From: CALZJC01 sp963781065 | GTDB taxonomy: Bacteria > Acidobacteriota > Thermoanaerobaculia > Multivoradales > JAHEKO01 | Direction of reading: 5' to 3' | Length of the DNA: 64,000 bases | Assembly (NCBI GenBank): GCA_963781065.1 | Contig: CAWAET010000007.1 | Coordinates: forward strand, 310,001-374,000 | Part shown: one piece after another, positions 18,460-27,296 of the stretch | Position numbering within the stretch: position 1 is the first letter of the stretch | How the letters are laid out: every line of letters starts with the position of its first letter | Made by a program: the position numbers and the translations under genes | The notes under the pieces: model-generated | The model's input: the letters and a program-made list of their open reading frames with translations, nothing else | Told to the model about the DNA's origin: nothing | Database searches by the model: none

Positions 18460-18888
18460 TCAGCCGCCGGAGATGTAGCTCTCGAGCTGCTGGATCGCGA
18501 ACTCGCGGTCGGCGAGCACGGTCTTGACGACGTCGCCGATCGAGATGATGCCGACCAGCTGCCGGTCGACGACCACCGGCAGATGACGGATCCGCTTCTC
18601 GGTCATCAGCGCCATGCACTCGTCCGCGGTGCGCTCGGGCGGGATGCAGCAGGGGTCCGAGGTCATCACCTCGCGTATCTGGCTGGTGTCGGAAGCGCGG
18701 CCCCGAAGGACCACTTTGCGGGCGTAGTCACGCTCCGAGAAGATGCCGATCGGTATTACGTCCTCGGTCACCACCAGCGCGCCGATGTGCTTCTCGGCCA
18801 TCACCTCGAGCGCCGCGCGGACGGTGTCGTCGGGCCCGATCGTCCAGACCTTGCCCCCCTTGCGCTTCAGGATCTCGCTGACTTTCAT
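18460..18888 (-). CDS. Tandem CBS-domain protein
   Basis: A 142-residue protein with two CBS motifs: 'TVRAALEVMAEKHIGALVVTED..PIGIFSERD' (residues 22-60) and 'TADECMALMTEKRIRHLPVVVDRQLVGIISIGDVV' (residues 88-122). Such stand-alone pairs bind adenine nucleotides and sense energy state. The GGDEF cyclase begins 8 bp downstream on the same strand, so adenylate sensing may be linked to c-di-GMP production (inference). The start MKVSEILKRKG has a GGAGG site ('GAGGAGGGGATT') ahead of it. Confidence 0.92.
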   Translation of the reverse strand: MKVSEILKRKGGKVWTIGPDDTVRAALEVMAEKHIGALVVTEDVIPIGIFSERDYARKVVLRGRASDTSQIREVMTSDPCCIPPERTADECMALMTEKRIRHLPVVVDRQLVGIISIGDVVKTVLADREFAIQQLESYISGG

Positions 18889-18983
18889 GGAAATCCCCTC
18901 CTCCAGGGCGGAATGTCCGGGCCGGCGCCGCCCGCTCGCCAGCGTGGGAGAACTGGGCGAAGTCTAGCAGAGGCCAGGGGCCG

Positions 18984-19733
18984 CTACCGCTCGGGCCGTT
19001 CGGCGGCCAGGGGCGCCTCGTCGGCGAAGCGCACGACCACCCGGTAGCTCTCGCCGTCGCCGAAGTTGCCCGCCAGCCAGCGCTCGACGAACTCGCGCAC
19101 TTTGGTCCGCCCGACCTCCCGCACCAGGACGACGTGCGCGGCCGCGCGCTGCTTCGACATCACCGTGAGGCCCTGTTTGAGCTGCTCCAGCGCCGCCTCC
19201 TCGTCGCGCAGCAGGCTCGAGGCGCGGACCTCGTAGTCGATCTCGGAGGCGTCGATCGCCGGCCGGTTGAAGCGGATCGGGGGCGCCAGGACCTGCAGGG
19301 CGTCGCCCTCGAGGCGGAACTCCCAGCTTTCGTCGAGATCCAGGAAGTAGGTGTACTCGACCGGCGCGGTGGCCGAGACCACCACGTCCGGCAGCTCGAG
19401 CGTGCCCCACAGCAGCGAGGCCTCGTCCTGGCGAGTGTAGGTCTCGGTCTGGCGCAGGGTGGCGAACTGGAGGTAGCTCGAGCCGGTGACGCTGGTGGCG
19501 TAGCTGGTGAAGGAGACCTCGATCCGGCCCTGGCGGAAAGCGGCCGCCACCTCGACCAGGTCGCGGGCCAGCTTCTTGGAGCCGGCGGCGGCCTCGCCCG
19601 GCAGGCGGCGCAGCGATTCGAAGACGTACAGGGCGCCACCGACCAGCAGCGCCACAACGGCTACGATCCCAACCGTGCGCGCCCAGGCGACGCTGGCTTC
19701 GGAGCGTGGAGATGGGGGGCGGGATTCGGCCAC
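18984..19733 (-). CDS. Membrane-anchored hypothetical protein (DUF4230-like)
   Basis: About 249 residues from the GTG at 19733; longer in-frame starts reach 19829 but add arginine-rich sequence typical of a non-coding upstream region. One transmembrane helix ('TVGIVAVVALLVGGALYVF') is followed by a helix and an extracytoplasmic domain: 'IEVSFTSYATSVTGSSYLQFATLRQTETYTR', 'VVVSATAPVEYTYFLDLDESWEF', 'ALQVLAPPIRFN'. That layout is reminiscent of DUF4230 proteins, a weak match. Function is unknown. It is followed by the divergent ferredoxin gene. Confidence 0.65.
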   Translation of the reverse strand: MAESRPPSPRSEASVAWARTVGIVAVVALLVGGALYVFESLRRLPGEAAAGSKKLARDLVEVAAAFRQGRIEVSFTSYATSVTGSSYLQFATLRQTETYTRQDEASLLWGTLELPDVVVSATAPVEYTYFLDLDESWEFRLEGDALQVLAPPIRFNRPAIDASEIDYEVRASSLLRDEEAALEQLKQGLTVMSKQRAAAHVVLVREVGRTKVREFVERWLAGNFGDGESYRVVVRFADEAPLAAERPER

Positions 19734-19898
19734 CGGCGTGCGCGCGCAGGCTACCACGCGCCCGACTCGGCCGGCCGCTCGACGGCGCCGGTCGCACGTC
19801 GTCCGCGCCGCCCGGCCGGGGTTTGCCAAGCGAGGCGACGGCGCAGTAGACTTTCCCGACGCCTTTAGCAGTCAAATGCCTGAGGAGGGTTGCCAGAA

Positions 19899-20255
19899 AT
19901 GTCCTACGTGATCACCGAGAAGTGCCTGGGAGAGCGGTACGGCGACTGCGTCGAGGTCTGTCCGGTCGACTGCATCTATCCCGGCGAGTACCAGCCCCCG
20001 GACTCCACGGAGTTCACCGAGCCGGCTGTCTTCATGGTCATCGACCCGGAGCTGTGCATCGACTGTTCGCTGTGCAAGCCGGCCTGCCCGATCGACGCCA
20101 TCGTCGAGACCGAGGAAGAAGACGAGAAGTACGCGGAGATCAACGCCGCATTGTCGCCCGAATGGGCCGACAACGACCCGCTGACTCCCGAGCAGATCCG
20201 TCCGCGCGACGATCCTCCGCGCCGGCCGGACGTCAACTCGATCGTCAACCCCTGA
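19899..20255 (+). CDS. fdxA: FdxA-type ferredoxin
   Basis: A 118-residue small electron carrier. The pattern matches seven-iron ferredoxins: C-x7-C-x3-CP in 'KCLGERYGDCVEVCPVDCIYPGE', then C-x2-C-x2-C-x3-CP in 'CIDCSLCKPACPIDAI'. The cysteine three residues after the first, free in typical FdxA, is replaced (C-L-G-E). A roughly 10-residue insertion ('YQPPDSTEFTE') lies between the cluster halves, and an acidic C-terminal tail follows. The start MSYVITEK is fixed by a TGAGGAGG ribosome site 8-10 bp upstream; an earlier ATG at 19875 lacks one. Confidence 0.9.
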   Translation: MSYVITEKCLGERYGDCVEVCPVDCIYPGEYQPPDSTEFTEPAVFMVIDPELCIDCSLCKPACPIDAIVETEEEDEKYAEINAALSPEWADNDPLTPEQIRPRDDPPRRPDVNSIVNP

Positions 20256-20283
20256 CCCGACGGCCACGCCGCTCGGTGTATTT

Positions 20284-20309
20284 CAGCCGGCCCCCGAAGG
20301 GGCCGGCTG
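20284..20309 (+). terminator. Hairpin downstream of the ferredoxin gene
   Basis: Perfect 11-bp stem CAGCCGGCCCC / GGGGCCGGCTG with a CGAA tetraloop, 28 bp after the ferredoxin stop. There is no clear U-tract on either side, so it may act as a pausing or mRNA 3'-end hairpin rather than a full intrinsic terminator. Confidence 0.55.
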
Positions 20310-20406
20310 TCGCATGTCTGGGCGGGCGGTCGCGCTGCGGCGAAGCCCCCGGTCGGCACCCTCAGCATCTTCGGGCGGCGCCTGAGCGGCTCGCGCCGAG
20401 CGGCGG

Positions 20407-20943
20407 CTAAAGCTTGAGGACCAGCTTGACCATGTCGTGCTGGCTGCCGTCCGGATCTGTGCCGTAGCCGGCGATCGGGTGCTCCTCGAAGCCCAGATCG
20501 CGCAGGGTGGCGATGGCGTCCCGTTCGAAGTCGGCGACCAGCATGCAGGTCAGGTGGCGCAGCCCCTGCTCACGGGCGATGGCGATGAAGTCGTTGACCA
20601 GGCTGGTGCCCAGCCCCTGGCCGCGGTACTCGGGCTCGAGCAGCCACTTGATCCGGCCCACCCGGCGCAGTGGTCCCCGGTCGCGGCGGTGCAGCGTAGC
20701 GTCGGCGACGATCTTCTTGCCGTCGAGCGCCAGCAGGGGAAGGGTCTTGGCGTAGTCGATCTGCCGGCCCCAGCTCTTGACCAGGGAGGGATCGTCGATG
20801 TTGTCCCAGGCGAACCGGCGCACGTCGGTCGGCAGGCCGCGAAAGAACTTGAACAGGGCCCGCGGATCGCGCGAGGTGAACGGGCGGATCAGGACGCGCC
20901 GTCCGTCGCGCAGCACGGTCTCCTTGGGAAAGCGGCTCGGCAT
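20407..20943 (-). CDS. GNAT-family N-acetyltransferase
   Basis: A 178-residue protein from ATG 20943. It shows the GNAT order: 'RVLIRPFTSRDPRALFKFFRGLP' (beta1-alpha1), 'VGRIKWLLEPEYRGQGLGTSLVNDFIAIAREQGLRHL' with the acetyl-CoA loop R-G-Q-G-L-G, and 'ATLRDLGFEEHP'. The opening block ('RDGRRVLIRPFTSRD...LYxFFRGLP') is like the acetyltransferase module found in protein-lysine acetyltransferases of the Pat type. The substrate cannot be told. Monocistronic, convergent with the ferredoxin gene. Confidence 0.88.
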   Translation of the reverse strand: MPSRFPKETVLRDGRRVLIRPFTSRDPRALFKFFRGLPTDVRRFAWDNIDDPSLVKSWGRQIDYAKTLPLLALDGKKIVADATLHRRDRGPLRRVGRIKWLLEPEYRGQGLGTSLVNDFIAIAREQGLRHLTCMLVADFERDAIATLRDLGFEEHPIAGYGTDPDGSQHDMVKLVLKL

Positions 20944-21054
20944 GGGTCTGGATCTCCTCGGAGTGATGCGGCGACTGGTCTTGCGGGCGGTTGCCGACGA
21001 TCGCCGACGCCCGGGGCGGGGCCTGATTCTATCCTGTGCTAGCGTTTCTCGCTG

Positions 21055-22341
21055 ATGGGCCATCGGGCGCAGGTCGGCAACGTGGGGGGCGGGCTTGGCG
21101 GCCGGCGGGTGACGGCGGCCGCTCTCGCGACCCTCCTGCTGACGGCCGGCGGATGCTCGACGCTGCGGCCGCCGCCAGCGGCGCCGCCGCCGCTGATCCT
21201 GGTCAGCTTCGACGGCTTCCGCTGGGACTACATGGACCGGGTGCCGACGCCGGCGCTCGACCGCCTCGCCGCCGCGGGCGTCCGGGCGGAACGGCTGGTC
21301 CCGGTCTTCCCGACCAAGACCTTCCCCAATCACTACACCATCGCCACCGGCCTCTATAGCGAGCACCACGGCATCGTCTCCAACACCATTCGCGACCCGG
21401 CTCTCGAGGAGCGCTTTTCACTCGGCAACCGCGCCGCCGTCGGGGATCCCCGCTGGTGGCTCGGCGAGCCGATCTGGCGCACCGCGCAGCGCCAGGGACG
21501 CAGCGCGGCGCCGTTGTTCTGGCCCGGCTCCGAGGCGCCGATCGGGGGCGAGCACGCCGCCCACTGGCAGGCCTACGACGGGTCGGTGCCGAACGAGGAG
21601 CGGGTCGACCGCGTGCTGGCGCTGCTCGACCTGCCGCCGGCCGAGCGCCCCGCCTTCGCCACCGTCTACTTCAGCGACACGGACGACGCCGGCCACCGTT
21701 TCGGCCCCGACGCCCGGGCCGAGGTCGACGCCGCCGTCGAGCGGGTCGACGCCGGCCTCGGGCGGCTGATCGCCGGCCTCGAGCAGCGCGGCCTGTGGGG
21801 ACGAGCGCACCTGCTGGTGGTCTCCGATCACGGCATGATCGGCACGCCGCCGGAGCAGCGGATCGTGCTCGACGACTATGTCGATCTCGAGACCGCCAAC
21901 GTCGTCGACTGGGCCCCGGTGCTGGCGGTCTGGCCGCGTCCGGAGGACGTGGGCGCGGTCTACGAGGCGCTCTCCGGCGCCCACCCCCACCTGGCCGTCT
22001 ACCGCAAGGACGAGATCCCGGACGACTGGCACTACCGGGACAGCTCGCGCATCGCGCCGATAATCGGCCTCGTCGACGGCGGCTGGCGGGTCACCAGCCG
22101 CGCCTACCTCGAGCTGCGGGCCGGCCGGCTGTCGCTCGGCGACCACGGCTACCACCACGAGATGGAGGAGATGGGGGCGCTGTTCGTGGCCGCCGGGCCG
22201 GGGCTGCGCCGCGGCGCGTCGGTGCCGCCGCTGTCGAGCGTCCATCTCTATGAGCTGATGTGCCATCTGCTCGGCCTCGAGCCGGCGGCCAACGACGGCA
22301 GCCTGGACGCGGTTCGCCACCTGTTGCGTGAAGACGGCTGA
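21055..22341 (+). CDS. Nucleotide pyrophosphatase/phosphodiesterase-like lipoprotein
   Basis: A 428-residue alkaline-phosphatase-superfamily enzyme of the ectonucleotide pyrophosphatase (NPP) type. A lipobox (LLLTAGGCSTL) implies membrane anchoring outside the cytoplasm. Two-zinc-site motifs are complete: 'LVSFDGFRWDY' (D), 'FPTKTFPNHYTIATG' with nucleophilic Thr, 'YFSDTDDAGHRFGP' (D and H), 'VVSDHGM' (D-H) and 'GDHGYHHEMEEMGALF' (H). It should hydrolyse nucleotide or other phosphodiesters in the periplasm. The DUF72 gene begins 5 bp after its stop. Confidence 0.92.
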   Translation: MGHRAQVGNVGGGLGGRRVTAAALATLLLTAGGCSTLRPPPAAPPPLILVSFDGFRWDYMDRVPTPALDRLAAAGVRAERLVPVFPTKTFPNHYTIATGLYSEHHGIVSNTIRDPALEERFSLGNRAAVGDPRWWLGEPIWRTAQRQGRSAAPLFWPGSEAPIGGEHAAHWQAYDGSVPNEERVDRVLALLDLPPAERPAFATVYFSDTDDAGHRFGPDARAEVDAAVERVDAGLGRLIAGLEQRGLWGRAHLLVVSDHGMIGTPPEQRIVLDDYVDLETANVVDWAPVLAVWPRPEDVGAVYEALSGAHPHLAVYRKDEIPDDWHYRDSSRIAPIIGLVDGGWRVTSRAYLELRAGRLSLGDHGYHHEMEEMGALFVAAGPGLRRGASVPPLSSVHLYELMCHLLGLEPAANDGSLDAVRHLLREDG

Positions 22342-22345
22342 GCCG

Positions 22346-23048
22346 ATGCGACTGCTGACCGGCACCAGCGGTTACGCCTACAAGGAGTGGAAGGGGTCCT
22401 TCTACCCCGAGGACCTGCCGGCCGATCGCATGCTGGCCTACTACTCGACCCGGCTGCCGGCGGTGGAGATCAACAACACCTTCTACCGGATGCCGCGGGA
22501 GTCGGTTCTCGAAGGTTGGGCGGAGGCGACCGGCGAGGAGTTCCGGTTCGCGATCAAGGCCTCGCGGCGGATCACCCATTTCCGCCGGCTGCGCGGGGTG
22601 GAAGAGCTGGTGCAGTACCTGCTCGACACGGTGCAGGTGCTGGGCGCCAAGCTGGGGCCGCTGCTGTTCCAGCTGCCGCCCAACTTCAAGCGCGACGACG
22701 AGGCCCTGGGCGGCTTCCTGGAACTGCTGCCGGCGGGCTGCCGGGCGGCGTTCGAGTTCCGCCACGACTCGTGGCTCGACGACGAGGTCTACCGGCTGCT
22801 CTCCGGCCACGGCGGCGCCGCCCTGGTGACCTCCGACCGCGGCGACGGCGCCGAGCCGCCGGTCGTGCCGACCGCCGGCTTCGGCTATCTGCGGCTGCGC
22901 CGCACCGACTACGCCGAGGCCGATCTCGAGCGCTGGGCGGCGCGGGTCCGCGAGCAGCCGCTGGCAGGAGACCTTCGTCTTCTTCAAGCACGAGAAGACC
23001 GCCGGCGGCCCGGCGCTGGCCGACCGATTCGCGGCTCTCTTCACCTAG
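22346..23048 (+). CDS. DUF72 domain protein (frameshifted near the end)
   Basis: 233 residues when one extra base at about 22961 is removed. Typical DUF72 (YecE-like TIM-barrel) motifs are seen: 'LLTGTSGYAYKEWKGSFYPEDLP', 'YYSTRLPAVEINNTFYRMP', 'FAIKASRRITHFRRL', 'LLFQLPPNF', 'FEFRHDSWLDDEVY'. After the frameshift the family ending is restored: 'QETFVFFKHEKTAGGPALADRFAALF'. As written the frame runs on into the repeat and loses that end. The function of DUF72 is unknown. The restored stop (TAG 23046-23048) is the first three bases of the palindromic repeat. Confidence 0.87.
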
Positions 23049-23226
23049 CCTGCATTACTCACCAATCCTCTACTGCAAGGCCGTATCTGCCCGCATCTGC
23101 TGCACTTTTCTCGGTCGGCCATCCTCGGCGTACTTCAAGTACGCCTGCGGTGGCCTCGGTCGCAAAGCACTGCATCTGCAGGCATCTACGGCATTTCGCT
23201 ACGAGGCTGGTGAGAAACGCAGGCTA
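23046..23226. repeat. Long palindromic repeat, copy B
   Basis: A 181-bp near-complete palindrome from TAGCCTGC to GCAGGCTA. The central hairpin is GCGTACT-TCA-AGTACGC, flanked by GGCCA/TGGCC. Compared with copy A (3480), G-C has become A-T in the hairpin, T-A has become C-G in the flank, and an A-T to C-G change is matched in an inner arm. It sits exactly between two convergent genes, and the TAG stops of both (23046-23048 and 23224-23226) are formed by its ends. Confidence 0.88.
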
Positions 23227-25359
23227 GAAAGCCCAGCCCACCCCGAGGCTGACGAACTCCAGCGTGCCGGAGTCGTCACCCAGATAGGGCGCGTTGTCGT
23301 CGAAGTCGAGATGGCGGTAGCCGGCGATCAGGTAGAGATCCTGCCGCACGTCGTAGCGCGCCTCGATCCCGGCTTCGAAGAACCTCGTGTCGAGGTCGGA
23401 GTAGGTGAAGGTCTGCGAGAAGTCGAACGACTGGTTGGGCCGCGCCGCGGCGAAGTCTTCACCGGCCGGGAAGCGGAACGTTGCCAGGCTGGCCTCGGCG
23501 GTGTTCCATGCGAGGTCCAGCTTGACCGTCAGCGGCTCGGCGGGCTTGAAGCGGAGGCCGCCCACCACGGTCTTGAAGTTGGTGTCGTAGTCGAGCAGGG
23601 CGCGATCCGAGCCAAACTGGCCCGAGAGGATCGAGCCCGCTCACCCATCAAACAGCGGGATCGACGCCGGTAGATCGAGCTCCGTGCTGTTCCAGTTGTA
23701 GGCGATGTGCCACTGCCAGTCGGGCGCCGGCGCCGACCAGAAGGCGATGGTCGCCGCCTGCACGCTGCGCGACCAGTCGGTCAGGTCGCCGTCGTTGTTC
23801 TCGCCGTCCCACAGGCGATAGCTGGCGGTCAGCGTGTTGCTGCCGGCCGAATGGCTGGCGCGGGCGGTCAACTCGTCCCAGGAGCTGGGGGAGGCGGTGG
23901 TCTCGGCGATGCGAGCGGCGTGGGAGACGTAGTACTGGGCCGCCTGCGGCAGGAATGGGTTCGGCGACGAGCCCGAGACCAGGGTCGAGTAGGCGCCGTT
24001 GACGTTCATGAACGGGTTGTCGGTCTCGCCGTGCTCGACGGCCAGTTGCGTCTTCCAACCCTTCTTGGGGCGTGCCCGCCAGGAGACGCCGAGGACGTTG
24101 GTGACGGTCTCGGTCTCGCCCGGCGCCACCTGCAGGTGCTCGCGGTCGATCGCCTTGCGATCCCAGGACAGGCGCACCCGCCCCTTCTTGCCCTTGAGCC
24201 GGCGTGACAGGTCGAAGCTGGTCTCGAGGACGTCGCGATTGAGCACCGAGCGGCGCAGGTAGTCGGGGTCGAAGCCGTAGATCTCGCGGTAGGTCTTGCC
24301 CGCCTGGGGCCCCGCGACTCCCAGCCGTTCCACCGCGTCGACGAACACGTCGTCGCTGTCGAGGGTGTAGGAGCGGCCGCGGAAGGAGAGGTTCCAGTTC
24401 TTGAGCGGGCGCGCCGCGGTCACGATCGCCCCCGAGTAGCTCGCCTCGTTGCCGGTGAACCGGTTCTCGGTGGTCGACCAGGCGCCGCCGGCGGTCAGGG
24501 CGAAGCCGCCGACATTGTCGAAGGAGCTGTCGATCTCGAGAATCTCCTTGTCGACGTCGGGTTGGCGGCCGACGGGTAGCGGCCCTTCGGCCGAGTCGTA
24601 CTGCAGTCGGTTGTCGAACACCGGCGCGCGCAGCTCGGGGTGCAGGGCGTCGTCGTAGAGCAGGCTGAGCGGCGAGGCGTTGTCCTCGTACTCGCGGTTG
24701 ACGATGCTGGCCGTCACCTGGCCGCCGGTCCAGGCGAGCTGGGCCTCGAGGCGGGCGTCGGTGGTCGACTCGTCCACCCGGCGCGCCTGGTTGATGACGT
24801 GACAGGAGTCGCAGTGGGAGATGTTCGTCTGCTGCCGCACCCCTTCGCGCTCCTGCTGCCGGTAGCCGACCGCCAGGGTCAGGTTGCTCATGCCCCGGGG
24901 CTGGAACTCGGTGCGGTGATCGAGCACGCTGTAGTCGAGCTCGTAGATCTGGCCGGGGACAAGATCGGTCTGGCGGGTCACCCGGCCGTGGACCGTCGCC
25001 GCGTCGAAGTGCTCCAGGTCGCGAAACCCGAGGCGATGCACCAGGGCGGTGTAGTCGGTATACGAGCGCACGGCGCGGCCGATGTCGAACCCGAGCGACA
25101 GCACCGCGTCGTTGTCGTCGCGGACCTCGGCCTCGACCTCCAGCGCGCCGCCGTCGAAGTTGGAGAAGATGTCGAGGTAGAGGTTGGGACCGCCGTCGAT
25201 GGGCAGGTACTCGCCGACCTTGTCGGGGCTGCCCTCGGCCGAGGCGTCCCAGGCGCCGACCTCGGCGCTGCCCTCGGTTCCGGTGGGGGTGGTCTGTGCT
25301 CCGGCCGCCGCGGCAGCGAGGAGAACGGCCGCGAAGAGCAGGCTCAAATGCTTTCTCAT
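23224..25359 (-). CDS. MtrB/PioB-family outer-membrane porin of a porin-cytochrome system (in-frame stop)
   Basis: About 710 residues from ATG 25359 (MRKHLSLLFAAVLLAAAAAGAQ signal peptide). Alternating beta strands run to a C-terminal aromatic ('SLGVGWAF'), as in 26-stranded MtrB/PioB/DmsF barrels. A CDSCH motif ('HCDSCHVINQARR') resembles a haem-binding CxxCH and the CxxC seen in the N-terminal parts of MtrB. One TGA (23641-23643) interrupts the same frame after 'SIPLFDG'; translation of the following codons continues as convincing barrel ('ILSGQFGSDRALLDYDTNFKTVVGG'). A real product would therefore be truncated unless the TGA is a sequencing error. It pairs with the decaheme cytochrome encoded upstream. 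Confidence 0.85.
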
Positions 25360-25372
25360 CAGGGTCTCTCCT

Positions 25373-26311
25373 TTAGCGCACCAGACCACCGCGGTTGGTC
25401 ACCGTCTGGGACGGCAGGTCCGAGCCGTGGATGCTGGAGTGGCACTGGGTGCAGCTGGTGGTGTAGGCCATGTTGAAGCCCTGGATGCCGAACGGGTTGT
25501 CACGCTCGATCCCGCCGACGTCTACCTCGTCGTCAACCGAGCTCTGGTAGCCGGCGTGGAAGTGGAACTCGTGGCACTGCAGGCAGACGACCGGTTCGTT
25601 GGCCGTCAGCAGGTTGTCGGCCACCGAGCCGTGGGGCTGGTGACACAGGCTGCAGTCCTCCTGGACCGGCGCGTGCTCGAAGATGAACGGCCCTTCCTTC
25701 GCCTGGTGGCAGGTGTAGCAGAGGTCGTTGCCCCGCAGACCGCCGACGCGCAGCATGCCCTCGGTGGCGGCGTGCACGTTGTGGCAGCTGGCGCAGTCCA
25801 TCTTGCCCTCGGGCAGCGGATGGTGCGACGGTAGCCGGAAGCGGGCGAGCTGCTCGGCGTGGCAGCTGGCGCAGGAGTCTCCCGGCGCGGCGGCCTCGAC
25901 CTCGTGCACCGAGTGGCACTCGGTGCAGCCGATGCCTTCGGCCGCGTGCAGCGAGGCCTGCCACTGGTGCATGCCCTTGCCGCGGTGGCAGCCGGCGCAG
26001 GCTTCGTTGGCCTCATAGTCGTCGGCGGCGAATCGACGGATCAGGGCGGCATCGCCCTCCTCGGCATGCCTCGAGCCCGGGCCGTGACAGCTCTCGCAGC
26101 CGACGTCCCGGCCGTGCACCTCGAACTCCTCGATCCGGAAATGGATGTTGCGCAGGTTCATCTCGGCGGCCTCGTGGCACTCGAGACAGGTGTCGCTGCC
26201 GATTTTCGTGGCTTCCGCCTCCTGGCCGGCGGCCGGTGAAACGGTGCCCAGCAGCGCCAGCAGTGCGGGGATCGCCAGCAAGGCCAGAGGCGAGCTTCGA
26301 ACTCTCATCAT
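25373..26311 (-). CDS. DmsE-family decaheme c-type cytochrome
   Basis: A 312-residue exported protein with a signal peptide (ALLAIPALLALLGTVSPAAGQ) and exactly ten CxxCH haem motifs: CLECH, CESCH, CAGCH, CTECH, CASCH, CASCH, CYTCH, CSLCH, CLQCH and CTQCH. The length and spacing fit MtrA/DmsE periplasmic decahemes that sit inside an MtrB-type porin and carry electrons across the outer membrane. The partner porin starts 13 bp downstream on the same strand. No outer-surface cytochrome or terminal reductase is in the window. The start is MMRVRSS, with either of two adjacent ATGs possible. Confidence 0.95.
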   Translation of the reverse strand: MMRVRSSPLALLAIPALLALLGTVSPAAGQEAEATKIGSDTCLECHEAAEMNLRNIHFRIEEFEVHGRDVGCESCHGPGSRHAEEGDAALIRRFAADDYEANEACAGCHRGKGMHQWQASLHAAEGIGCTECHSVHEVEAAAPGDSCASCHAEQLARFRLPSHHPLPEGKMDCASCHNVHAATEGMLRVGGLRGNDLCYTCHQAKEGPFIFEHAPVQEDCSLCHQPHGSVADNLLTANEPVVCLQCHEFHFHAGYQSSVDDEVDVGGIERDNPFGIQGFNMAYTTSCTQCHSSIHGSDLPSQTVTNRGGLVR

Positions 26312-26709
26312 CTTGGCTCCTCCGTCGAAAAGCGCCTGGTCCGGGCCTGCGCGTGACGCGTCGTCAATGGGGGCACGGGCCCGGTTCCGATCTACCGTCG
26401 CAGCTGAGCTCGACGCGACACATACCCAGGGGGGTAGGGTACCCAGGCGCAGAGGGGTGGCTTGCCGGCGGAGGGCCGTGCGGACTCCGAGCTCGGGCAG
26501 GGCAACCGGGCGAAGCCGAGGTGGCCCCCGGGCGCCGCTGCCCGCGGTCCTCTCGGCCAGGCGGCCGAGCAGCCCGAAGCCGGTGGCGGCGGTGGCGGCG
26601 GTGGCGGCCGCTGCGGCCGGGACTTGCGCGTCGATGGTTAAACACCGATAATCAAAGGATAATTGTCGACGACTGGTCCGGTGGACGCGAGCAGTCGAGG
26701 AGGAAACAG
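26312..26709. other. 398-bp intergenic region before a small barrel gene
   Basis: No gene is supported; open frames here are arginine-rich shadows. The last 70 bp become markedly AT-richer (TTAAAC...GATAAT..GGATAAT, about 26638-26664), a likely promoter for the rightward gene, and end in a GAGGAGGAAAC ribosome site at 26696-26706. Confidence 0.45.
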
Positions 26710-27270
26710 ATGAAAAAGTGGATTCTCGGCCTGTTCGCTCTCGTCGTCCTGGCAGGGCCCCTTCACGCCGGCGGCATCGGTCCGATGTTCGCCTACTGGG
26801 ACACCCGGGACGCCGACCAGGACCAGGGGGCGGGGGTGCGTTTGACCATCGACCTCGGTCCCAAGTGGAACCTCGAGCTCAGGAGCTCGTGGCTCAGCAA
26901 CTTCTCCCAGGTGGGCGACGGCATCCCGTTCAGGATCGAGGCGTTCCCGATCGACATGGGGCTGAGCTACGGCTTCGACACGGCGGGCAAGGTCGAGCCC
27001 TACGTCGGCGTCGGCCTCACCTACCTCAACGTCAACGTCTCGGCGGAGTCCACCGAGATCGAGCGCCGCGTCAGGGTCCTCATCCCCGATGAGGCCGGAA
27101 TCAACCTCATCGCCGGGCTCGACTACCCGATCACCAACGACAAGCTGTCGCTTTTCGCCGAGGCGATCTACCGCAGCATCAAGGCCAGGGCCAACAGCGC
27201 CGAGATCCGGGACTTCAACGTCGACATGAGTGGCGTAGGGGTCAACTTCGGACTGGTGCTGAACTTCTAG
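26710..27270 (+). CDS. Small outer-membrane beta-barrel protein
   Basis: A 186-residue exported protein: signal peptide MKKWILGLFALVVLAGPLHA, then eight or so amphipathic strands in the OmpW/OmpA-like style ('FAYWDTRDADQDQGAGVRLTIDLGPKWNLELR', 'KVEPYVGVGLTYLNVN', 'INLIAGLDYPI', 'LSLFAEAIYRS') and a terminal 'GVNFGLVLNF' ending in Phe, the usual BAM recognition signature. Function is unknown. A strong ribosome site (GAGGAGGAAACAG) fixes the start at 26710; a longer in-frame start at 26236 would add only arginine-rich junk. Confidence 0.87.
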   Translation: MKKWILGLFALVVLAGPLHAGGIGPMFAYWDTRDADQDQGAGVRLTIDLGPKWNLELRSSWLSNFSQVGDGIPFRIEAFPIDMGLSYGFDTAGKVEPYVGVGLTYLNVNVSAESTEIERRVRVLIPDEAGINLIAGLDYPITNDKLSLFAEAIYRSIKARANSAEIRDFNVDMSGVGVNFGLVLNF

Positions 27271-27296
27271 CCGGCCGCCGGCCGGCCGCCGCCGTC

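Noticed and set aside
18620..19047. Rightward frames opposite the CBS and hypothetical genes
   Set aside because: No family motif; the leftward CBS protein has two intact CBS repeats.
23641..23643. TGA in the porin gene read as selenocysteine
   Set aside because: No hairpin resembling a bacterial SECIS was recognised after the codon, and MtrB/PioB proteins are not selenoproteins.
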